From contig NZ_LT907980.1 of the NCBI RefSeq assembly GCF_900215155.1, forward strand, positions 4,154,001 to 4,218,000: a stretch of 64,000 nt of DNA. The letters are read 5' to 3'. Shown piece by piece: positions 17,295 through 25,799 of the stretch. How positions within the stretch are numbered: the first letter of the stretch is position 1; every line of letters starts with the position of its first letter. The DNA comes from Marinobacter sp. LV10R510-11A (lineage in GTDB: Bacteria; Pseudomonadota; Gammaproteobacteria; Pseudomonadales; Oleiphilaceae). The notes under the pieces are model-generated. The model saw only the letters and a program-made list of their open reading frames with translations. It had not been told where the DNA came from and ran no database searches. A program made the translations under genes and the position numbers.

Positions 17295-18197
17295 ATGACC
17301 TATTGGCTGGTTGCAAATCCAGAGGCGGGCGACGGCCAGAGGGGCCGGGAGTTCTGGCTTGAACAGCTGAAAAATGCCGGCATTACAGCCCCGGAGTGTT
17401 GTGACTTCCGAGAGCAGGGCTGGCAAGCGCAAGTAAAATTAGATGACATTGTTATGGTTGCTGGCGGCGATGGTTCGGTTAACACCGGGGCCAGTTTATG
17501 CCTCGAGCGCAATGCAACGCTGGCGGTCTTACCCTCGGGCACTGCAAACGATTTCGCCCGTAACCTGGCCTTGCCGGACGAACCCGCTGCCGTGTGCGAG
17601 CTGGTTCAGCAAGGCGTAACGCAACTGGTTGATGTAGCAGAGTTTGGGGGTGGAATCTTCTTGAATGTTGCGCATGTTGGTCTGGGAACCCTTCCCGCTA
17701 GAGAGTCGAAAGGCTCTGCCAAAAAGCTGCTTGGCCGTTTCAGCTATGGCGTCGAGTTACTGCGTAAAGTGAATGCTAAACGCGGGTTTCACGCTGAAAT
17801 ACAGTGTGATCAGGCATTTGTGCGTGGTCACTGGCTATCGATTGCTGTATCCAGCGGGGCGTTTTTCGGGGGTGGTAATGAAATTCCGCAAGCGACGGCC
17901 GACGATGGGCTGCTAGATGTTATTGCCGTGAAACCGCGCCCGCTGTTGCAGTTGTTGCTTACCTTCTTTTTGGTTCAGTTTAGTGGTAAATCTCCCAAGC
18001 GCACCAGTACGGTTGTGCACCTGAAAGGTAAGCGCTGCGATATTCTCACCTCCCGTGAAAAAACCGTTACCGTGGATGGGGACGAAGCGGGCAAAACACC
18101 GCTGCACGTGGTGTGTCGCAAGCACTGTTTGCGGGTAATCGGGTCTACCGTGGTGAGCACGGGTGAGGCTGAAAAAAGTCGGCCGGGACTCAAGTAG
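17295..18197 (+). CDS. Diacylglycerol kinase-family lipid kinase
   Basis: 300-aa protein of the YegS/DagK catalytic family, which phosphorylates lipid alcohols with ATP. The nucleotide-binding motif VAGGDGSVN (about residues 55-63) and LPSGTANDFARNL (about 80-92) are the canonical family signatures; VDGDEAG near residue 260 completes the second domain. Start ATG at 17295. It lies directly upstream of the interrupted mtgA, 7 bases between stop and ATG, so the two were probably one transcript before the IS arrived. Confidence 0.9.
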   Translation: MTYWLVANPEAGDGQRGREFWLEQLKNAGITAPECCDFREQGWQAQVKLDDIVMVAGGDGSVNTGASLCLERNATLAVLPSGTANDFARNLALPDEPAAVCELVQQGVTQLVDVAEFGGGIFLNVAHVGLGTLPARESKGSAKKLLGRFSYGVELLRKVNAKRGFHAEIQCDQAFVRGHWLSIAVSSGAFFGGGNEIPQATADDGLLDVIAVKPRPLLQLLLTFFLVQFSGKSPKRTSTVVHLKGKRCDILTSREKTVTVDGDEAGKTPLHVVCRKHCLRVIGSTVVSTGEAEKSRPGLK

Positions 18198-18204
18198 AGC
18201 GTTT

Positions 18205-18294
18205 ATGGCTCGTAGATCTATAACAAAACGACTGTTTCGCACGGCTGCTTGGGTGTTCATCACTCTGGTGGTGCTGTTTGTGGTGGACCCCTGA
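18205..18294 (+). pseudogene. mtgA: mtgA 5' fragment, interrupted by IS3-family element
   Basis: The first 26 codons of a monofunctional peptidoglycan transglycosylase (MARRSITKRLFRTAAWVF, then ITLVVLFV), that is the cytoplasmic tail and the first half of the membrane anchor. The reading then enters the insertion sequence at 18284 and stops at TGA 18292. The remainder of the gene continues on the far side of the element at 19691. Confidence 0.88.
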
Positions 18295-18303
18295 GTCAAG
18301 ACA
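18284..18303 (+). repeat. IS left terminal inverted repeat
   Basis: TGGACCCCTGAGTCAAGACA, matching the inverted right end at 16 of 20 bases, with the four differences all at positions 9-12. Confidence 0.85.
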
Positions 18304-18317
18304 TTAATTGACTGGGT

Positions 18318-19361
18318 TTAAGTTGTGCACTCGACTTCACTTGCAGCTGGACGGCGCTGCCCCGTGTTTGCCTTTGCTTTGGCTGTTGCCGTTGTGTCTG
18401 ATCTGGCTTCTGCGGTGGATACATCCCCTGTGGAGCGTAGCGGAACAGGGGATGTATCCACCGCGCGCGGAAATTTATCCACGATCATTGCCCCGCCACC
18501 GACAGCGGTTCTATGCACGATGTCGGGTGTCGTTTGCCCCAAGGACTGGTGCGGGCGCTCACCGTTATAGAAGACAAAGTACTTCGTCAGTCCGACCAGT
18601 AACTCGCCCATCGTAGCGTAGCCATTGAGATACACATCCTCATGCTTGACGCTGCGCCAGAGGCGTTCGACGAAGATGTTGTCGAATGCCCGCCCACGCC
18701 CATCCATGCTGATGACAATGCCTTCACGGGTCAGCACGTCCGTGAAGACGGCGCTGGTGAACTGTGCGCCTTGATCGCTGTTGAAGATTTCCGGCCGACC
18801 GTGGTTGCGCAATGCATCCTCTAGGCAATCGACGCAGAACACCGCTTCCATGCTGTTGCTGATCCGCCAGCTGAGCACCCGGCGCGAGTACCAGTCGATA
18901 ATGGCGACCAGATAAGCGAAACCATGCGCCAGGCGGATGTAGGTGATGTCCGTGCTCCAGACCTGGTTGGGTCTGACAATCGGGACGCCGCGCAGCAGGT
19001 AAGGATAGGTCTTGTGTTCAGGGTGTGGACGGCTGGTATTTGGCCCCGGCGCCATGCCGGCCAAGCCCATCTCCCGCATCAGGCGTTGTACCCGCTTGCG
19101 ATTGACGGTGTGACCCGCCACCTTGAGGAATACGACCATCTTGCGGCTGCCGTAGAATGGGTGTCTGGTATACTCCTCGTCAATCAGGCGACCGAATAGC
19201 AGGTCGCTTTCATCGACCGGCTTGGGCCTTTGCTGCGCATAGGCTGTGGCGCGGGATACGCCGGCCAGAATACATTGCTGGACGACGCTGACCGCAGCGC
19301 CTTGGCTGATCCAGGCTTGCCGCGTCATGACTGGCTGATCCCAGACTTTTTTTTGAGCCAA
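18318..19361 (-). CDS. IS3-family transposase OrfB (DDE integrase domain)
   Basis: 347-aa catalytic subunit. The DDE triad is complete: Asp138 in VWSTDITYI, Asp196 in [11 protein letters not shown], and Glu232 in [12 protein letters not shown], spacing D-35-E as in IS3 elements. An N-terminal HTH_21-type segment (about 50-100) precedes it. The apparent TTG start is nominal; the protein is normally made as an OrfAB fusion by -1 slippage at the A8 run (19347-19354). The C-terminal 60 residues after RPHQSLG are low in complexity and contain the palindrome. It acts on the element ends to excise and join them. Confidence 0.93.
   Translation of the reverse strand: MAQKKVWDQPVMTRQAWISQGAAVSVVQQCILAGVSRATAYAQQRPKPVDESDLLFGRLIDEEYTRHPFYGSRKMVVFLKVAGHTVNRKRVQRLMREMGLAGMAPGPNTSRPHPEHKTYPYLLRGVPIVRPNQVWSTDITYIRLAHGFAYLVAIIDWYSRRVLSWRISNSMEAVFCVDCLEDALRNHGRPEIFNSDQGAQFTSAVFTDVLTREGIVISMDGRGRAFDNIFVERLWRSVKHEDVYLNGYATMGELLVGLTKYFVFYNGERPHQSLGQTTPDIVHRTAVGGGAMIVDKFPRAVDTSPVPLRSTGDVSTAEARSDTTATAKAKANTGQRRPAASEVECTT
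18412..18464. repeat. Perfect 20-bp-arm palindrome inside orfB
   Basis: Left arm 18412-18431 (GCGGTGGATACATCCCCTGT), 13-base spacer, right arm 18445-18464, exact complement. It lies in the last part of orfB, past the catalytic domain, where the protein reads [18 protein letters not shown], so it is both coding and able to form a very stable hairpin or cruciform. Confidence 0.9.
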
Positions 19362-19624
19362 TCCAATTCCACCTTCAGCTTGCCGATCTCGCTGTAGAGC
19401 CGTTCTGGCTCCCGGTGGGCAGCCAGCGGCTTGGGGCCGCGCTTGCCTTCAAACAGGGTCTTGGCTTGCTCCTGTATCGCTTTCTTCCACTGACCAACCT
19501 GGACTGGATGTACGCCGTATTCCTGGCCAATCTCGTTGATCGTCTTTACGCCTCGTACGGCTTCCAAGCCAACCTTCCCCTTGAACTCCGAGGTGTGTAC
19601 CTTCCGCTTCTTCGCTTCACTCAT
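19325..19624 (-). CDS. IS3-family transposase OrfA (HTH)
   Basis: 99-aa DNA-binding subunit with a helix-turn-helix (about residues 10-50, FKGKVGLEAVRGVKTINEIG then HPVQVGQWKK) and a leucine-zipper-like tail (about 70-92). It ends shortly after LDWLKKKSG, where the A8 tract allows the ribosome to slip -1 and continue into OrfB as [13 protein letters not shown]. The pair encodes the usual regulator and fusion transposase. Confidence 0.93.
   Translation of the reverse strand: MSEAKKRKVHTSEFKGKVGLEAVRGVKTINEIGQEYGVHPVQVGQWKKAIQEQAKTLFEGKRGPKPLAAHREPERLYSEIGKLKVELDWLKKKSGISQS
19347..19354 (-). other. Programmed -1 frameshift site (A8) between orfA and orfB
   Basis: Eight adenines on the coding strand, CTC AAA AAA AAG in the orfA frame. 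Slipping back one base joins orfA to orfB. A-runs of this type are the standard IS3 frameshift signal. Confidence 0.8.
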
Positions 19625-19664
19625 CGCTGCTAATCCCCTTATGACAAAGTACAGCTTAAACCTT

Positions 19665-19684
19665 TGTCTTGAAAACGGGGTCCA
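19665..19684 (-). repeat. IS right terminal inverted repeat
   Basis: Reads TGGACCCCGTTTTCAAGACA on the minus strand. The orfA start lies 40 bases inside this end, so this is the transposase-promoter end. Confidence 0.85.
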
Positions 19685-19690
19685 CTATAG

Positions 19691-20314
19691 TTCGTCTGCT
19701 TGCTGCTTCTGTTCCGGTATGTAAACCCGCCAACTTCTGCATTTATTCTCAGCTACAGCGTTGCGAATCCCGATAAGAAAGTACAGCAGCAATGGGTTGG
19801 CTTTGCCGACATTTCGCCCTGGATGCCCCTTGCGGTTGTGGCTAGCGAGGATCAGCGATTTCCAGATCACTGGGGCGTTGATTTTTCGGCCATTCGCAAG
19901 GCGTTAGCTGAACACCAAGCGGGTGAAGGGCTAAGAGGGGCCAGCACCATTACCCAGCAAACCGCAAAAAATCTGTTTCTTTGGAATGGCCGAAGCTTTG
20001 TTCGCAAAACACTGGAAGCCGGTTTTGCGCTGGCTCTTGACGGGTTGTGGCCCAAGCGGCGGATTCTTGAAGTGTATTTGAATATCGCTGAGTTTGGCCC
20101 CGGTATCTACGGCGTGGAAGCTGCGAGCAGAGTTTACTTTGGGCGCTCTGCTCGCCAGTTGTCTGCCGAGCAGGCGGCGCAGCTTGCAGCAGTGCTGCCA
20201 AACCCGAAGGTGTTGAGTGTTGCGTCCCCTTCGCCGTATGTCCGGGACCGGGTGTTCTGGATTCGCGGGCAGATGGATCAGCTTTCTGGGCTGCAATACT
20301 TGAAAGGGCTTTAG
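19691..20314 (+). pseudogene. mtgA: mtgA 3' part, separated from its start by the IS
   Basis: About 207 codons carrying the complete glycosyltransferase 51 domain of the monofunctional peptidoglycan transglycosylase. Motifs: [16 protein letters not shown] (catalytic glutamate in ED), [26 protein letters not shown] and [24 protein letters not shown] lies in frame at 19688-19690, just inside the element boundary, so no read-through protein from the IS side is possible; a TTG at 19700 is the only nearby start and would lose the cytoplasmic tail and half of the membrane anchor. The enzyme polymerises lipid II; its loss is normally tolerated because class A PBPs do the same job. Confidence 0.88.
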
Positions 20315-20380
20315 AGTTCGCCCCCTGAATTCGACAGATTTTTGGTACGATGAGCGTCCGTGCTTAAACAAGAGAACGTT

Positions 20381-21061
20381 ATGAAAGTGTTGTTACTGGG
20401 AGCAACCGGGCTGACCGGCGGATTGGTTCTGAGTGGGCTGCTGGCCCGCGATGAAGTTGAGTCGGTGATTGTGCCTGTCCGGAAACGCCTAGAGTCCGTT
20501 CATACTAAGCTGCACCAGCAGGAAATGGATTTTGATCGCATGGAAGACCATGCCGGCCTTTTTGCGGTAGATGTAATCATCTGCTGCCTAGGCACGACCA
20601 TCAAAAAGGCTGGCTCCCAAGAGCAGTTTCGTAAAGTCGATTACGGCTATTGCTTGAAAGCAGCAGAGCTTGGCCAGGCTGCAGGTGCTCGGGCGTTTAT
20701 TCTGATGTCTGCCATAGGTTCTTCTTCTTCATCGACTATTTTTTATAATCGAATCAAAGGCGAGTTGGAGAATAGCGTTAAGGGGCTTGGGTACTCCTAT
20801 CTGTCGATTTATCATCCCAGCTTGTTGTTGGGGAACAGGCCTGAGAACCGACTAGGAGAGGCTTTGGGTGCTAAAGCCATGCCGCTGATCAACCGTGTTC
20901 TTTTGGGACCTCTGGAAAAGTATCGTGGCATCGAAGCGGGTAAGGTTGCCAGCGCCATGGTTAACGAGACCTGCAGCCTCGCATCTGAATCTGTTGCTGA
21001 ACAGGTCGTTCAGATTCGAGAATACGAGGATATCGTTAAGCTGTCTGATCAGACAGCTTAA
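20381..21061 (+). CDS. NAD(P)-binding oxidoreductase, atypical SDR
   Basis: 226-aa Rossmann-fold protein. The dinucleotide motif GATGLTGG (residues 7-14) opens the first beta-alpha unit, followed by VRKRLES; the SAIGSSSSS segment near 115 and a YNRIKGELE (Tyr-x3-Lys) motif near 127 place it with NAD(P)H-binding atypical short-chain dehydrogenases of the YbjT/HTATIP2-like type. Substrate unknown. I chose ATG 20381, preceded by AAGAGAA, over an upstream GTG. Its stop overlaps the convergent GMC oxidoreductase stop by 4 bases. Confidence 0.82.
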   Translation: MKVLLLGATGLTGGLVLSGLLARDEVESVIVPVRKRLESVHTKLHQQEMDFDRMEDHAGLFAVDVIICCLGTTIKKAGSQEQFRKVDYGYCLKAAELGQAAGARAFILMSAIGSSSSSTIFYNRIKGELENSVKGLGYSYLSIYHPSLLLGNRPENRLGEALGAKAMPLINRVLLGPLEKYRGIEAGKVASAMVNETCSLASESVAEQVVQIREYEDIVKLSDQTA

Positions 21062-22764
21062 TCGCCAGCCAGAATCCAGCCTGCGGCTTTCTCTGCAATC
21101 ATCAGTGTCGGTGAATTGGTGTTGCCGCTGGTAATCACCGGCATCACCCCCGCGTCCACCACGCGTAAACCCTTTACGCCTCTAACCCGAAGGTGAGAAT
21201 CCACCACCGCCATTGCGTCATCCGTTCGCCCCATGCGTGTGGTACCCACCGGATGAAAAATAGTGGTGCCTATGTCGCCGGCCAGGCGGCTCAGCTCTTC
21301 GTCGGTTTGATACTGTGGCCCGGGCTTGTATTCCTCCGGCCGGTACTTTGAAAACGCCGGCTGCCCGGCTATGCGGCGAGTTACCCGCAGAGAGTCAGCT
21401 GCTACCTTTCTGTCTTCCGACGTGCTGAGGTAATTAGGTGCGATAGCCGGAGCCTCTAAGGGATTGCGGCTACGAATACGCACCGTGCCTCGGCTGGTGG
21501 GGTTCAGGTTGCACACGCTCGCGGTAATGGCTGGGAAGGGGTGTAGGGGCTGGCCGAAGGCATCTAGGCTCAGGGGCTGAACGTGGTATTGGATATTGGG
21601 ATAGTCGTATTCATCCGAGCTACGGGTAAATGCACACAGCTGAGAAGGCGCCATGCTCATAGGGCCCGAGCGTTTAAACAGATACTCGAGACCAATGCGC
21701 GCCTTACCCCACAGAGAGTTGGCCATGGTATTCAGGGTGAGGGCATCGCTCACTTTATACACAGATCGGATCTGCAGGTGATCCTGAAGATTTTCACCTA
21801 CCCCTGGTAAGTCTGCGACCAACGGAATATTCAATTGCTGAAGCAGGTTGGACGGCCCGATGCCAGATAATTGTAAGAGTTGGGGTGAGCCGATCGAGCC
21901 GGCCGAGAGAATAACTTCGTTACTGGCTATTGCGAGTGTTTCTTTGCCGGCATTGGCACTTGCTACGCGCACGCCGGTGCACCTGGGTTGCTCTCCCTCG
22001 GTGTTCATTTCCAGCCCTAGCACTTGGGTGGAATGCCAAACGGTGAGGTTGGGCCGCGTCAAAGCGCTTCGCAAAAAGGCTTTGGAGGTGTTCCAGCGCC
22101 AGCCGGCACGCTGGTTTACTTCGAAATAATCCACGCCTTCATTATCGCCACGGTTGAAGTCTGTTGTGCGAGGCACGCCTGCCTCAACCGCCGCTTCTGC
22201 AAAGTCTTCAAGAACCTGCCATTTTAGGCGCTGACGCTCCACCCGCCATTCGCCACCATGGCCGTGGAAGCGCTTGTCGGCGTGTTCCACATTGCTGTTA
22301 GCGTCCAGACCATGATGATCTTCATGGCGCATGAAATCTGGCAGGCAATTGGCCCAGCTCCAGGCGTCATCGCCGGTTATCTCTGCCCATCGGTCGTAAT
22401 CCCTTGCCTGGCCGCGGATATAAAGCATGCCGTTGATGCTAGAGCAGCCGCCCAGGGTTTTGCCACGAGGGTATATCAGCGATCGGTTATTAAGCCCTGG
22501 TGCCGGTTCGGTGCGGAAGCACCAGTCGGTGCGCGGATTGTCGATGCAGTAGAGATAGCCCACCGGGATATGAATCCAGTGGTAGTTGTCCCGCCCTCCA
22601 GCTTCGATTAGCAGCACCCGGTTTTCTGAGTTGGCACTCAGGCGGTTAGCAAGCAGGCAACCGGCTGTTCCCGCGCCTACTACGATGTAGTCGAATTCGA
22701 ACAGCCCCGGTGTTTTATTGTTATCGGGCAAGGTGGCTTCTCCATATGATTGGTGCGACATCAA
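21058..22764 (-). CDS. GMC-family FAD oxidoreductase (choline/alcohol dehydrogenase type)
   Basis: 568-aa flavoenzyme of the glucose-methanol-choline family. The ADP-binding motif is YIVVGAGTAGCLLANRL (about 26-42); the GMC signature GKTLGGCSSINGMLYIRG follows near residue 103; the active-site histidine is in GTTIFHPVGTTRMG and the C-terminal GNTNSPTLMIAEKAA binds FAD. Likely a membrane-associated alcohol dehydrogenase (AlkJ-like) or choline-type dehydrogenase; in an alkane-degrading background AlkJ-like activity is attractive but unproven. Its ATG overlaps the ZIP gene stop by 4 bases, placing it last in a coupled four-gene cluster. Confidence 0.92.
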   Translation of the reverse strand: MMSHQSYGEATLPDNNKTPGLFEFDYIVVGAGTAGCLLANRLSANSENRVLLIEAGGRDNYHWIHIPVGYLYCIDNPRTDWCFRTEPAPGLNNRSLIYPRGKTLGGCSSINGMLYIRGQARDYDRWAEITGDDAWSWANCLPDFMRHEDHHGLDANSNVEHADKRFHGHGGEWRVERQRLKWQVLEDFAEAAVEAGVPRTTDFNRGDNEGVDYFEVNQRAGWRWNTSKAFLRSALTRPNLTVWHSTQVLGLEMNTEGEQPRCTGVRVASANAGKETLAIASNEVILSAGSIGSPQLLQLSGIGPSNLLQQLNIPLVADLPGVGENLQDHLQIRSVYKVSDALTLNTMANSLWGKARIGLEYLFKRSGPMSMAPSQLCAFTRSSDEYDYPNIQYHVQPLSLDAFGQPLHPFPAITASVCNLNPTSRGTVRIRSRNPLEAPAIAPNYLSTSEDRKVAADSLRVTRRIAGQPAFSKYRPEEYKPGPQYQTDEELSRLAGDIGTTIFHPVGTTRMGRTDDAMAVVDSHLRVRGVKGLRVVDAGVMPVITSGNTNSPTLMIAEKAAGWILAGD

Positions 22765-23546
22765 CCCAAAGTGGCGTCCAGAAACATCATCACAACAAAG
22801 CCCACCAGCAGTGAGAAGGTCGCCACGGTTTTATAATTGTTCCGGTGGGTTTCCGGAATAATCTCATTGCTGATGATGAACAGCATGGCTCCGGCAGCAA
22901 ACCCTAGAGTCCAGGGCATTATCGGCTCTGCCAACGATACCAAGGCAGCGCCGAATACACCGCCGATGGGCTCGGCCAGCCCGGTCAGCAGTGCGATAGT
23001 AAAAGCCCGGGCCCGTGAGTACTGAATGGCCATCAGTGAGAGTGCAACGGCAAGGCCTTCTGGAATATTCTGAACGCCGATACCCATGGCCAACACATAG
23101 CCGTTGCGCACATCACCCCCTGCAAAACCAACGCCCACCGCCATGCCCTCTGGGAAATTATGCAGTGTTATGGCGATCACAAAGAGCCAGATACGGCGTA
23201 CGTGCGAGGCATCAGGGCCTTCCGGCCCAAGGTTAAAGTGTTCGTGGGGCAGTTTTTGGTGAATATAGTACAGAGCCCCTGCGCCAGACAATATGCCGAA
23301 TATCACCAACAGCGCCGCAGCCCAGGTTGAACCTAGCAGTGCCTCACCGTGTTCCAGCCCCGGAAGCAATAACGAAAAGAAGGAGGCGGCCAGCATTACG
23401 CCCGCAGCACCTGCCAGCATGCTGTCTTGCAAGCGGTCAGACAGGGACTTGACGAAGAATATCGCCAAGGCACCTATGCCGGTTGCGAGGCCTGCCAATA
23501 AGCTCGCTAAGGCACCAAGCCAGACGATGTTGATATCGGTAGTCAT
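22761..23546 (-). CDS. ZIP-family divalent metal transporter
   Basis: 261-aa inner-membrane importer with eight predicted helices. The paired metal-site motifs are HNFPEGMAVGVG in helix 4 (about residue 128) and QNIPEGLAVALS in helix 5 (about 158), as in ZupT/GufA-type ZIP proteins. Probably zinc, iron or manganese uptake. Its start shares one base with the hydrolase stop, and its stop overlaps the GMC oxidoreductase start, indicating translational coupling. Confidence 0.92.
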   Translation of the reverse strand: MTTDINIVWLGALASLLAGLATGIGALAIFFVKSLSDRLQDSMLAGAAGVMLAASFFSLLLPGLEHGEALLGSTWAAALLVIFGILSGAGALYYIHQKLPHEHFNLGPEGPDASHVRRIWLFVIAITLHNFPEGMAVGVGFAGGDVRNGYVLAMGIGVQNIPEGLAVALSLMAIQYSRARAFTIALLTGLAEPIGGVFGAALVSLAEPIMPWTLGFAAGAMLFIISNEIIPETHRNNYKTVATFSLLVGFVVMMFLDATLG

Positions 23547-24448
23547 TAAGGCTGAGCTCTCCTTTGTGATGCAGTATCTGCTAACCCTTGCCGGATACGT
23601 TCGAAAAGCTTGTTTTGAAAGTCTTCCGCTAACGGGTAGAGGTGGCCGGCACTCGGCATCAGTGTCAATTCTGCGTTGGGAAGATGTTCCGCAAGGTGTC
23701 GGGCATAGTCCACGGGCACGAACGCATCTTCCTCCCCCTGAAAAATCAGAATGGGTGTGTGCACTTGTTTTAAACTGAAACCCCAGTCTTCAAGCTCGGT
23801 GAGCAGGTCGGTGGCGATCGCCTTGCCGCCGCTTTCAAGGCAAAGCATCTGATCGCGCTGGAAGGTATCTCCTTGCAGCAAATGACGAAGCAGATCGCGG
23901 TCAGCTGAGTTAACCAGTTTCTTGGCCTCGCGCATATACAGACCCAGATGGCGCCGGGAGAGGCCGACTACCAACTGCACTACAAGCCTTACCAACCCTG
24001 GGCTGCAACGGGCCAGCCGTGGGCCCGGCCAACGTGTTGCCTCAAGCAGAGTATGGTCCCCTCCATACTCCGAAAAGTTTGTATAACCCGAGAGGCACAC
24101 GCCCAGATCCACCCGGTCGCTCAGCGTGTAGCAGCAGGCAAGGGTGCGTGAACCTCCGCTGGACCAGCCGAAATGACTGAACCTCTCGAGACTCAGCGCG
24201 TCGGCGAGTTGCTGGATGTCGTTTGGGTAATCCAGCAACTGGCGTTCGGGTTGATAGTCTGAGTTGCCAATGCCCGGGCGGTCTGGCGTCAGAATCCTGA
24301 AGCCATGTCGCAGCGCTTGGGCATGGAAAAAATGGCCCTGTAGCCGACTGCCCGGCATGCCATGGCCAAAAACCAGTGGGTAGCCTTGCGGATCGCCAAG
24401 ATCGGTATAGGCCAAAGTGCGGCCATCGCGAAGAACTAGCTTTTTCAA
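23546..24448 (-). CDS. Alpha/beta hydrolase
   Basis: 300-aa alpha/beta-hydrolase-fold enzyme. The oxyanion segment FGHGMPGSR (about 27-35), nucleophile elbow GWSSGG (Ser96), acid in QGEEDAFVP (about residue 244) and histidine in SAGHLYPL (about 272) form a complete catalytic set. Reaction not predictable; esterase, lipase or epoxide hydrolase are all possible. No signal peptide. Overlaps the upstream lipoprotein stop by 4 bases (ATGA) and the ZIP start by 1. Confidence 0.88.
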   Translation of the reverse strand: MKKLVLRDGRTLAYTDLGDPQGYPLVFGHGMPGSRLQGHFFHAQALRHGFRILTPDRPGIGNSDYQPERQLLDYPNDIQQLADALSLERFSHFGWSSGGSRTLACCYTLSDRVDLGVCLSGYTNFSEYGGDHTLLEATRWPGPRLARCSPGLVRLVVQLVVGLSRRHLGLYMREAKKLVNSADRDLLRHLLQGDTFQRDQMLCLESGGKAIATDLLTELEDWGFSLKQVHTPILIFQGEEDAFVPVDYARHLAEHLPNAELTLMPSAGHLYPLAEDFQNKLFERIRQGLADTASQRRAQP

Positions 24449-24945
24449 TTCGTTGTCTCAGTCGGGCTTGTTGAGCGCGATAGTGTTGGATCGCAGCCAA
24501 TAACCTGACGGGCTTTCTTGTTTGCATGCAAATACCAGCGCTTGCCCGGCTCGGTAAACATTTGCTGGGTAACATGGAAATCCGTTGTTTCCATGGTTGC
24601 AGGGATAGGTGAACCGTCAGCATGACGGTAGACGCAGCTTGTACCGATGGTTGCGGGGGTAGCTGCAGGTAGCTCTATAAAGCCATCATCCCGAACCTGG
24701 GGGCTGTCGCCGTCTACACTTACGATTTTTAGGCAGGGGCCAAAATGAATGCGGCTCTGATCGCTCATATATTCGCTCAGGCAGTGCTGGGCACTGAGGA
24801 AGACAGCATTGGAGGTTTTCCCCTGTGCACTGGCGGGCAGGTTTTCATAGCCTGAGCTGCTGGCAGATTTGTTGTCCGATAACGACTGGCAGCCCGCCAG
24901 TGTAAGCAGGCAGGCCAGCAGAAGCGTGACGATAGGCTTCATCAA
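24445..24945 (-). CDS. Putative lipoprotein, hypothetical
   Basis: 166-aa exported lipoprotein. Signal peptide with lipobox LTLAGC, acylated cysteine at position 19, then a Ser/Asn-rich linker. The mature part has four cysteines and no family I recognise. The residue after Cys is Gln, so sorting to the outer membrane is expected by the +2 rule. First gene of the coupled lipoprotein-hydrolase-ZIP-GMC cluster. Confidence 0.8.
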   Translation of the reverse strand: MMKPIVTLLLACLLTLAGCQSLSDNKSASSSGYENLPASAQGKTSNAVFLSAQHCLSEYMSDQSRIHFGPCLKIVSVDGDSPQVRDDGFIELPAATPATIGTSCVYRHADGSPIPATMETTDFHVTQQMFTEPGKRWYLHANKKARQVIGCDPTLSRSTSPTETTN

Positions 24946-25003
24946 AACTCCTCGTTGCGTTGAACAAAAACGGGATTGTTCGGGAACAAGGAGTTAGTTT
25001 AGC

Positions 25004-25669
25004 TCAGCTTGCCCGCCCAAACATCCGTTCGAAGAAGCCAGCGGAACGCACATCGGGAATGGGCAGGGTGTCTGCCTCATCCATAGCTTTGCGCCAGAAA
25101 CCTTCCGGGGTGTCCAAATCAGTTACCTGGGCACGTTCTTCAGGGCTGTAATGGTTGTGTTCTCCCGCCAGTCCTCTTGCCATCAGCTCCTGCGTCCACA
25201 GATAGATTGCGCCCCGCACGGTTATCAAAAGGCGCGAATAGACGTTACGGCTCAGGTTGATGGCTAGTTCAGCACTCAGATTGATCTGCTTCTGCAGGAT
25301 GGCCATATCATCTTCGTCGAGCAGTAGCCGGTTGCCGTCGCCCTTTTTGCTATTAACGCAGACTTTTTCTAGAGACTTTGTACCCTCGATCAAATCAAGG
25401 TGACCAAACTCCTGTGTCTGCTGGTCACTTACAGGGGCGGGAATCCATCCGTATTGCGGGGATTTTGCGACAATATGCCCTGGTAGATTCCTGCGGTAGG
25501 GTGGTGCAGCATCATGATCCTGATAGCCGTCGAGTTCTGCTCGCAGCCAAGCGGCCATTTTTTTATGGCGCAGCATCATTGCAAGTGTGATTGCTGAAGG
25601 CATGATATCTTCGAGCAGTTCGCCCGAATCCTGGGTGCGCTCGTCGAGATGATTGATGGATGCAGACAT
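25004..25669 (-). CDS. AbiTii-domain-like protein
   Basis: 221-aa soluble protein. The N-terminal half, SAITLAMMLRHKKMAAWLRA then ELDGYQDHDAAPPYRR and LPGHIVA, resembles the AbiTii domain, a helical module (x-A-LR-KKL-x-W-ELNGY-PPYR pattern) found in abortive-infection proteins and some core proteins. The C-terminal half is unfamiliar and ends in a Phe/Arg-rich tail. I chose ATG 25669 for its strong ribosome site GAGGAGA; the longer frame to 25903 overlaps the DUF1338 gene. The neighbours are metabolic genes and no partner toxin is visible, so a defence role is uncertain. Assignment is by memory of the pattern. Confidence 0.6.
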   Translation of the reverse strand: MSASINHLDERTQDSGELLEDIMPSAITLAMMLRHKKMAAWLRAELDGYQDHDAAPPYRRNLPGHIVAKSPQYGWIPAPVSDQQTQEFGHLDLIEGTKSLEKVCVNSKKGDGNRLLLDEDDMAILQKQINLSAELAINLSRNVYSRLLITVRGAIYLWTQELMARGLAGEHNHYSPEERAQVTDLDTPEGFWRKAMDEADTLPIPDVRSAGFFERMFGRAS

Positions 25670-25799
25670 GTTTTCTCCTCGGCAGAGGCCGCTTCTATGT
25701 CGCCACCACCGTTGTAAAACCGTTATCCCTTGTAACGGTGAGTAAGCAGTGTCTGCGGGACTGCATACCGGCGCCCGTGCCGGCCTTTTTATGTTGGCC

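Larger units (their letters stand above)
18284..19684. mobile_element. IS3-family insertion sequence, about 1.4 kb
   Basis: Complete element of 1401 bp. Terminal inverted repeats TGGACCCC-N4-TCAAGACA match at 16 of 20 positions (18284-18303 and 19665-19684). It carries overlapping orfA and orfB on the minus strand with an A8 slippery run, as usual for IS3. I find no clear target-site duplication: the left flank ends TTTGTGG and the right begins CTATAG. It sits inside mtgA. Both ORFs are intact and the ends look complete, so it may still be mobile. Confidence 0.92.

Noticed and set aside
17121..17432. N-terminal extension of the iron alcohol dehydrogenase frame
   Set aside because: Extra 104 residues overlap the divergent lipid kinase start and do not resemble the family; ATG 17120 fits family length.
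18276..19692. Target-site duplication around the IS
   Set aside because: Flanks GTTTGTGG and CTATAGTT share no 3-5 bp direct repeat at the element ends.
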